A stretch of 38,002 nt of DNA, from NCBI RefSeq assembly GCF_022690685.1, contig NZ_JALCYY010000049.1, positions 1 through 38,002 on the forward strand, read 5' to 3'. Shown here piece after piece: positions 33,315 to 38,002 of this stretch (positions are counted from its first letter, which is position 1; every line of letters begins with the position of its first letter). The DNA comes from Anaeromyxobacter terrae. GTDB taxonomy: Bacteria > Myxococcota > Myxococcia > Myxococcales > Anaeromyxobacteraceae. A model generated the notes under the pieces. That model was not told the DNA's origin, ran no database searches, and worked only from the letters and a program-made list of their open reading frames with translations. Position numbers and translations under genes: made by a program.

Positions 33315-34319
33315 TCAGCAGACGCAGCGATAGTCCGCGAGCTCCTCGAACCCCGCTCGCTCGAGCTCCGTGCGGATGAGCGCGCGCGCGCCGGGCGCGC
33401 CGACGGCGACCAGCAGCGGGAGCCCCCGCGCGCGCGCCACCTCGCCGTAGCCGATGACCGGGGCGCCGCGGATCTGGCGGCCGATCTTGTTCCGGTCGAC
33501 CTCGACGAAGAGCGCGACGCGGACGCCCTCGCGGAGGAGCGCGTCGGCGAAGGTCTTGCCGGTCTCCCCCGCTCCCCACACCGCCACCTCGCGCCGCCCG
33601 GCGAGCGGCCCGCGCGCGAGGTGGTGGCACTTCAAGGCCACGTGGCGCGCGAGCGCGTAGCGCGGATCGGTGCGCGTCGCGCGCGCCGGCGCCTCGCGCC
33701 AGGCGAGCAGTGTGCGCGGCACGTTCGCGAGCCGGCCGCCCGCGGCGTGGAGGCGGAGCCAGAGGTCGTAGTCCTCGGGGAAGTCGCCGTCGCGCCAGCC
33801 GCCCGCCGCCGCGAGCGCGGCACGGCGGATCGTGGTGGCGGGGTGCACGAGCGGCGCCTCGACGAAGAGGTCGCGGTGGAGCTCGTCCGGCGTCGTGAGG
33901 CCGTTCAGCCAGGCCGCGTAGCGGAGCATGCCCGGTCGGAGGATCCGGCGCGGGAAGAGCCGCACGCGCGAGCCCGTGGCGGCGAGCGACGGATCGGCCT
34001 CGAGCGCGACGCGCTGGAGCGCGAGCCGCGCGGGGTGGGCCACGTCGTCGGCGTCCATCCGCGCGACGAGCTCCGCGTCGCAGGCGGCGAGGCCGCGGTT
34101 CAGCGCGCCGGCGATGCCCTCCCCCGGGCCGCGCACCACGACGACGCGCCGGTCGCGCGCGGCGAGCCGCTCGAGGATCTCGGCGGTGCCGTCCCTCGAC
34201 CCGTCGTCCACGCAGACGAGGGCGAGGTCGCGCTCGCTCTGGCGGAGGATCGACACCGCCGCCGCCCGCACCGTGGCGGCGGCGTCGCGGGCGGGCATGA
34301 GGACGGCGACGCGGGGCAT
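33315..34319 (-). CDS. Family 2 glycosyltransferase with C-terminal Rossmann-like domain
   Basis: 334 residues from the ATG at 34319. Residues 1-235 are a GT-A domain: VAVLMPARDAAATV (4-17), VDDGSRDGT (37-45), the metal-binding MDADD (88-92) and the acidic FPEDYDLWLRLHAAGG (180-195) near the acceptor site. Residues 243-334 are a second domain that starts EVAVWGAGETGKTFADALL (244-262), with a Gly-rich dinucleotide-binding turn, and continues APVIGYGEVARARGLPLLVAVGAPGAR, as in sugar O-acyltransferase/PglD N-terminal domains. The tail has two cysteines (YRCVC). It should transfer a sugar from a nucleotide sugar during surface-glycan assembly. It lies 98 nt after aroQ, beyond two hairpins. Confidence 0.9.
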   Translation of the reverse strand: MPRVAVLMPARDAAATVRAAAVSILRQSERDLALVCVDDGSRDGTAEILERLAARDRRVVVVRGPGEGIAGALNRGLAACDAELVARMDADDVAHPARLALQRVALEADPSLAATGSRVRLFPRRILRPGMLRYAAWLNGLTTPDELHRDLFVEAPLVHPATTIRRAALAAAGGWRDGDFPEDYDLWLRLHAAGGRLANVPRTLLAWREAPARATRTDPRYALARHVALKCHHLARGPLAGRREVAVWGAGETGKTFADALLREGVRVALFVEVDRNKIGRQIRGAPVIGYGEVARARGLPLLVAVGAPGARALIRTELERAGFEELADYRCVC

Positions 34320-34363
34320 TCTCGCTGGCGGGCGGCTCCGACGGCGTTCGGGGCGGCAGCGCG

Positions 34364-34404
34364 CCGGCCGGCCACCCGCAGGCCGGCCGGGGAGACACCT
34401 CCCC
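34364..34404 (-). terminator. Double hairpin ending the shikimate operon
   Basis: Two adjoining stems lie just past the aroQ stop. GGGGAG/CTCCCC (34389-34394 with 34399-34404) has a 4-nt loop. CCGGCCGGCC/GGCCGGCCGG (34364-34373 with 34381-34390) has a 10-bp perfect stem and 7-nt loop. They overlap by two bases, so they could exclude each other. No T tract follows. They separate the aro operon from the glycosyltransferase gene. Confidence 0.5.
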
Positions 34405-34417
34405 GCTCCGCCGCGGC

Positions 34418-34885
34418 CTAGAGCTTCGGCGCGCCCTCCCGCTCGACCGGCACGGCGCCGATCTCGGCGCACAGCCACTCGGCGGCGAGGAGGTAGCCGC
34501 GCATCCCGAGGCCGGCGATCTGCCCGCGGCAGGCGGGCGCGACGACGCTCGTCCGCCGGAACGCCTCGCGCGCGTGGATGTTCGAGAGGTGCACCTCGAT
34601 CACCGGCACGTGCGGGATGGACTTCAGGCAGTCGTGGAGGACGTAGCTCGTGTGCGTGAGCGCCCCGGGGTTGAGGAGGATCCCCTGCGCGACCTTGCGG
34701 TGCTCGTGGATGAAGTCGACGATCGCGCCCTCGTGGTTCGACTGGAACGCCTTCACCTCCACGTTCCAGGCCGCGCACGCCTCGCGCACGAGCGTCTCCA
34801 CCTCGGGGAGCGTCGTCCGCCCGTACACGTCGGGCTCGCGCTCCCCCAGCAGGTTCAGGTTCGGGCCGTTCACGAGGAGGATCAT
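34418..34885 (-). CDS. aroQ: Type II 3-dehydroquinate dehydratase
   Basis: 155 residues from the ATG at 34885, the usual length. It removes water from 3-dehydroquinate to form 3-dehydroshikimate, the third step of the shikimate pathway. Family residues are all present: VNGPNLNLLGEREPDVYG (5-22) with R16 and catalytic Y21, QSNHEGAIVD (48-57), LNPGALTHTSYVL (71-83) and catalytic H99 in EVHLSNIHARE. The start overlaps the aroB stop as ATGA (34882-34885), implying translational coupling. It is the last gene of the aro operon. The open frame upstream of this ATG is aroB read in another frame. Confidence 0.97.
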   Translation of the reverse strand: MILLVNGPNLNLLGEREPDVYGRTTLPEVETLVREACAAWNVEVKAFQSNHEGAIVDFIHEHRKVAQGILLNPGALTHTSYVLHDCLKSIPHVPVIEVHLSNIHAREAFRRTSVVAPACRGQIAGLGMRGYLLAAEWLCAEIGAVPVEREGAPKL

Positions 34886-36051
34886 CGGGCTGCCTTTCCG
34901 GCCGCGCCGCGGCCGCGCGCGAGGGTAGCGCGCCCCTTCGTCCGAGTCGAAGCGCGAGACGGGGCGGGCGCCCCGACCTCGGCGACGGTGGCGTCCACCG
35001 CGGCGGCCTCCGCCGCGACGTCCCACTCGACCGCCCACCGCCCGCCCTCGACCGCGACGGGCAGCACCCAGCGGAGCCCGCCGTCGCCGCGCTTCTTGTC
35101 GAACGCCATGAGCTTCGCGGCCGCGCGGGCGAGCTCGCGGGGCACGCGGACGGGCAGGCCGGCCGCGGCGAGGCGCTCCTCGACCGCGGCGGGCGCGTCG
35201 GCGCCGACGCGGCCGAGCCGTGCCGCGAGGCGGAACGCGAACGCGAGCCCCACGGCGACCGCCTCGCCGTGCGTGTAGCGGGAGAACTCGCCGGCCGCCT
35301 CGACGCCGTGACCGAAGGTGTGGCCCAGGTTGAGGAGCTTGCGCGGCCCCTGCTCGGTCGGATCCGCCTCGACCACGTCCACCTTCATGCGCGCGCAGGT
35401 CGCGATGACGAGCGGGTCGAGCTCCGCGGTGGCGAGCTGCGGCCCGAACACCTCGAGCAGATCGGGCCTCAGCGCGGCGTACTTCATCACCTCGCCCTTG
35501 CCGCTGCGGACCTCGCGCGCGGGCAAGGTCTCGAGCGCGGCGGGGTCGGCGAGCACCGCCTCGGGCGGGTGGAACGCGCCGACCGCGTTCTTCGCGACCG
35601 GCAGGTTCACCGCGGTCTTCCCGCCGATGGACGCGTCCACCATCCCGAGGAGCGTGGTCGGCACCGCGACCCACCGGACGCCGCGCATGTAGGTCGCGGC
35701 GAGGAACCCGGCGGCGTCGGTGACGGCCCCGCCGCCGAGCGCGACGACGAGGCTCCTGCGGGTCAGGCCGGCGCGGAGCAGCGCGGTCGCGCCGCGCTCC
35801 AGCTCGCGCAGGGTCTTGCCGCGCTCGCCGTCGGGGAGGACGTGCACGAGCGCGAGCGGCGCCTCGCGCTCGAGCCGCGCGCGCACCTGCTTGCCGAACG
35901 GCGTCGCGAGCACGCGCGCGCACGAGACGAGCGCCACGCGGTCGTGCTCGCCGGCGAGCGCGCCCACGAGCTCCGCCGCGCCGGAGCCGACGCGCACCGG
36001 GTACTCGTGCTCGCCCTGGCGGGCGGGGATCACCTCGACGAGCTCGGTCAC
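34882..36051 (-). CDS. aroB: 3-dehydroquinate synthase
   Basis: 389 residues from the GTG at 36051. It converts DAHP to 3-dehydroquinate with NAD+ and a divalent metal, the second shikimate step. The NAD site is VVALGGGAVTDAAGFLAATY (102-121). The metal ligands are E187 (GKGEVMKYA), H244 (NLGHTFGHGVE) and H261 (YTHGEAVAVG). Other conserved parts are DASIGGKTAVNLPVAKNAVG (139-158). The last 27 residues form a basic Ala/Arg/Lys tail not usual in the family. The GTG overlaps the aroK stop by 4 nt (GTGA, 36048-36051), and its own stop overlaps aroQ, so both junctions suggest coupled translation. Confidence 0.97.
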   Translation of the reverse strand: MTELVEVIPARQGEHEYPVRVGSGAAELVGALAGEHDRVALVSCARVLATPFGKQVRARLEREAPLALVHVLPDGERGKTLRELERGATALLRAGLTRRSLVVALGGGAVTDAAGFLAATYMRGVRWVAVPTTLLGMVDASIGGKTAVNLPVAKNAVGAFHPPEAVLADPAALETLPAREVRSGKGEVMKYAALRPDLLEVFGPQLATAELDPLVIATCARMKVDVVEADPTEQGPRKLLNLGHTFGHGVEAAGEFSRYTHGEAVAVGLAFAFRLAARLGRVGADAPAAVEERLAAAGLPVRVPRELARAAAKLMAFDKKRGDGGLRWVLPVAVEGGRWAVEWDVAAEAAAVDATVAEVGAPAPSRASTRTKGRATLARGRGAAGKAAR

Positions 36052-36545
36052 AACGACTCCAGGATGCGCCGCGCGACTGCCTCGGGCGAGAGCCCGTCCA
36101 CGGCGATGGTCAGGTGGGCGCGGCGGTAGAGGGGGAGGCGGCGGGCGAGGAGCTCCGGCCAGCGCGCGGCGAGCGGCCGGGCCGCGTCGCCGCCGCAGGC
36201 GCCGAGCCTGCGCGCCGCCTCGGCCGCGGACACGTCGAGGAACACCACCCGGCCGACCGCGAGGAGCCGGGCGGCGCTCGCCGCATCGCAGAACGCCCCG
36301 CCGCCGAGGTCCGCGACGACGCCCGCGGGGAGCGCCGCCACCGCCTCGCGCTCGAGCGCCCGGAAGCGCGGCTCGCCGTCCTCCGCGAAGATGTCGGCGA
36401 TGGGCCGTCCGGCCGCCCGGACGATCGCGTCGTCGAGGTGGACCACGCGCCGCCCGAGGAGCCGGCCGAGGTGCTCGGCGACGGTCGACTTCCCGGAGCC
36501 CATCATGCCCGCGAGGGCGAGCGTCTCAGCGGATCCGAGCGGCAT
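36048..36545 (-). CDS. aroK: Shikimate kinase
   Basis: 165 residues. It phosphorylates shikimate to shikimate-3-phosphate with ATP. Seen: Walker [10 protein letters not shown] (13-21), the FRALE block (61-65, shikimate-binding Arg62), GGGAFCD (81-87) and the lid Arg in [10 protein letters not shown]. The segment equivalent to the conserved DxD reads VVHLDDAIV (34-42): the second Asp (D38, shikimate-binding) is kept, but the first, a magnesium contact in characterised enzymes, is His36. Length and remaining motifs are normal, so I expect activity. The ATG at 36545 lies 20 nt inside the end of aroC, and the stop overlaps the aroB start. Confidence 0.95.
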   Translation of the reverse strand: MPLGSAETLALAGMMGSGKSTVAEHLGRLLGRRVVHLDDAIVRAAGRPIADIFAEDGEPRFRALEREAVAALPAGVVADLGGGAFCDAASAARLLAVGRVVFLDVSAAEAARRLGACGGDAARPLAARWPELLARRLPLYRRAHLTIAVDGLSPEAVARRILESL

Positions 36546-37671
36546 AGGCGAGGACCGCCTTCTCCACGTCCACGATGGCGTCCCCGCCGAACTTCTCGAG
36601 GAACGCGTTCGCGAGCTCCCACGCCACCACCGCCTCGCCGACGATGGCGGCGGCCGGCACGGCGCACACGTCGCTCCGCTCGTAGCGGGCCTGCGTCGCC
36701 TCGCGGGTCGCGAGGTCCACGGTGGGGAGCGGCGTGAGCATGGTGGGGATGGGCTTCATGTACGCGCGGACCCGGAGCGGCATGCCGTCCGTCATGCCGC
36801 CCTCGAGCCCGCCGGCGCGGTTCGACGGGCGGTGGAAGCCGCGCGCGGCGTCGTACTCGATGGGATCGTGGAACTCGGGGCCGGAGCGGGCGACCTGCGT
36901 GCCGTCGCCGATCTCGGCCGCGCGGATCGCCTGGACCCCGCAGAGCGCGCCGGCGAGGCGCGCGGAGAGGCGGCGATCGGGGTGGACGTGGCTGCCGAGG
37001 CCGATGGGGAGCCCGGTCGCGTGCACGTCGAAGGCGCCGCCGATGGAGCCGCCGCGCGCCTTCTCCGCGTCGATGAGCGCGCGCCACTCCGCCGCGACCG
37101 CCTCGTCGTCCACGTGGAGGTCGGAGGCCTCGATCGCCTCGCGCTCGGCGTCGGTGGGCGGCTCCTCCACGTGGCGCAGGCGCGGGCCGATGGCGACGAG
37201 GCGCGAGGACACCCTCACGCCGAAGTGGGCGAGGAGCTGCTTCGCGAGCGAGCCGAGCGCGACCGTCGCCGCCGTGGAGCGGGCGCTCGCGCGCTCGAGC
37301 ACGTCGCGCGCGTCGGTGCGCGCGTACTTGAGCGCGCCGGCGAGGTCGGCGTGGCCCGGGCGGACCTGGGTGAACGGCCGCCCGCCGCGGGCGTAGGGCG
37401 AGACGAGGTCCTTCCAGCTCTCGTGGTCCTTGTTCCAGACGACGAGGGCGATGGGCGCGCCGAGCGTCTCGCCGCCGCGCAGCCCGGCGAGGAACTCGGC
37501 CTCGTCCTTCTCGATCTTCTGCCGGCCGCCGCGGCCGTAGCCCTTCTGGCGGCGGCGGAGGTCGCGGTTCACCTCGTCGAAGTCGATGGTGAGCCCCGCG
37601 GGGAACCCCTCCGCGATGGCGACGAGGGCGGGGCCGTGCGACTCGCCGGCGGTGAGGTAACGGATCGTCAT
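36526..37671 (-). CDS. aroC: Chorismate synthase
   Basis: 381 residues from the ATG at 37671. It converts EPSP to chorismate using reduced FMN, the last step of the common aromatic pathway. Family signatures are [20 protein letters not shown] (7-26, with the conserved His12), QTxxPGHAD-like [32 protein letters not shown] in place of the usual R-E-T-A block and the [20 protein letters not shown] segment late in the chain. The start overlaps the aroE stop as ATGA (37668-37671) and the end overlaps aroK by 20 nt. Downstream order aroK-aroB-aroQ places it in a single shikimate operon. Confidence 0.97.
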   Translation of the reverse strand: MTIRYLTAGESHGPALVAIAEGFPAGLTIDFDEVNRDLRRRQKGYGRGGRQKIEKDEAEFLAGLRGGETLGAPIALVVWNKDHESWKDLVSPYARGGRPFTQVRPGHADLAGALKYARTDARDVLERASARSTAATVALGSLAKQLLAHFGVRVSSRLVAIGPRLRHVEEPPTDAEREAIEASDLHVDDEAVAAEWRALIDAEKARGGSIGGAFDVHATGLPIGLGSHVHPDRRLSARLAGALCGVQAIRAAEIGDGTQVARSGPEFHDPIEYDAARGFHRPSNRAGGLEGGMTDGMPLRVRAYMKPIPTMLTPLPTVDLATREATQARYERSDVCAVPAAAIVGEAVVAWELANAFLEKFGGDAIVDVEKAVLAYAARIR

Positions 37672-38002
37672 GAGGCCCTCCCGGGCGTGGCGATGGCGGA
37701 CGCCATGAGCGCCTCCGGCGCGGCGCGGCCGGTCCAGAGCGCGAAGGCGAGCGCCCCCTGCCGGACGAGGACGCGCTCGCCGGAGACGAGGCGCGCGCCG
37801 GCCTCGCGTGCGGCGCGCGCGAGCGCGGTGTCGCCGTAGACGAAGTCGAGGACGAGCTGCCCGGCGCGGACGGAGAGCGGGAGCGGCGCGTCGCCCGCGT
37901 GCAGCCCGACCGAGGTTCCGTTCACGACGGCGGCGGCGGCGTCCGCCTCGGCGCCGAGCGCCGCCCACGGCACGGCGACCGGCGGCGGCGTCCCGGGAGC
38001 GG
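37668..38002 (-). CDS. aroE: Shikimate dehydrogenase, C-terminal part (5' end beyond window)
   Basis: 111 residues are visible; the frame is open to the right edge, so the N-terminus with the shikimate-binding Lys/Asp pair is outside. What remains is the C-terminal half of the NADP-binding domain and the closing helix: [17 protein letters not shown] (where most relatives have NATPLGM), [23 protein letters not shown], then [22 protein letters not shown]. These match the AroE end closely. The enzyme reduces 3-dehydroshikimate to shikimate with NADPH. The stop overlaps the aroC start (ATGA). An internal GTG at 37973 is not a likely start because the family sequence continues upstream. Confidence 0.87.
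   Translation of the reverse strand, partial: APGTPPPVAVPWAALGAEADAAAAVVNGTSVGLHAGDAPLPLSVRAGQLVLDFVYGDTALARAAREAGARLVSGERVLVRQGALAFALWTGRAAPEALMASAIATPGRAS

Noticed and set aside
1-38002. tRNA, rRNA, insertion sequences, phage genes and attachment sites
   Set aside because: I looked for typical cloverleaf ends, transposase signatures, terminal inverted repeats and integrase motifs and saw none. A tRNAscan and an IS search would settle it.

Overview
The window is extremely GC-rich, with G or C at nearly every third codon position and long open frames on both strands as a result. Gene content points to Anaeromyxobacter or a close relative (Myxococcota). The clues are a lipoprotein multiheme cytochrome mixing CxxCH and CxxxxCH motifs, a single-chain pyruvate:ferredoxin oxidoreductase, a eukaryote-like Ser/Thr kinase, a long-form HflX and many small lipoproteins. 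This assignment is inference from style and content. I see no rRNA, tRNA, CRISPR, insertion sequence or phage gene, so the window looks like ordinary chromosome.

Layout. 1-1185: an ECF sigma factor and its zinc-finger anti-sigma factor (runs off the left edge), minus strand, coupled by an ATGA overlap. 1448-2872: a CrtI-like FAD oxidoreductase, plus strand. 2873-3550: a repeat-rich gap with a 24-copy degenerate hexanucleotide tract and a 29-bp minisatellite. 3551-7957: an RND efflux pump (adaptor then permease, minus) preceded by a hairpin with a T-rich tail in its leader. 8216-9343: a secreted endonuclease/exonuclease/phosphatase-fold lipoprotein. 9421-13050: nifJ (minus), divergent from a tail-anchored Ser/Thr kinase (13305-14363). 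14456-16761: an EamA exporter and an eight-haem-motif cytochrome. 16778-19793: proB-proA-rsfS (minus). 19880-20476: a LysE exporter. 20725-21993: a lipoprotein. 22012-24621 (minus): a DEDDh exonuclease, an MFS transporter and a HAD hydrolase. 24862-25188: a STAS-like protein. 25352-28250: long-form hflX and a lipoprotein. 28287-33196: a CoA-binding protein, a short basic protein, a probable dead M3-type peptidase, an FmdB-like zinc ribbon, an RluA-type pseudouridine synthase and a DUF4303 protein. 33315-34319: a GT2 glycosyltransferase with a C-terminal Rossmann-like domain. 34418-38002: a tight shikimate operon aroE-aroC-aroK-aroB-aroQ (minus; aroE runs off the right edge).

How the genes work together. 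The aro block holds four complete shikimate enzymes plus the end of a fifth, every junction overlapping. proB and proA make glutamate semialdehyde for proline and share a transcript with the ribosome-silencing factor. NifJ links pyruvate to ferredoxin or flavodoxin and, with the multiheme cytochrome, fits an anaerobic or metal-respiring lifestyle. The RND pair lacks an outer-membrane channel gene nearby and must borrow one.

The most interesting leads are an M3-like protein that has lost HExxH but keeps the distal Glu, a JAMM/RadC-like HTH...TxxD motif in the N-terminal extension of HflX, a histone-H1-like tail on RsfS, an FmdB ribbon with His replacing one Cys, a shikimate kinase with His in place of the first Asp of DxD, the two repeat arrays, and the hairpin leader of the efflux operon. 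I did not find a clear multi-gene novel defence or biosynthetic system.
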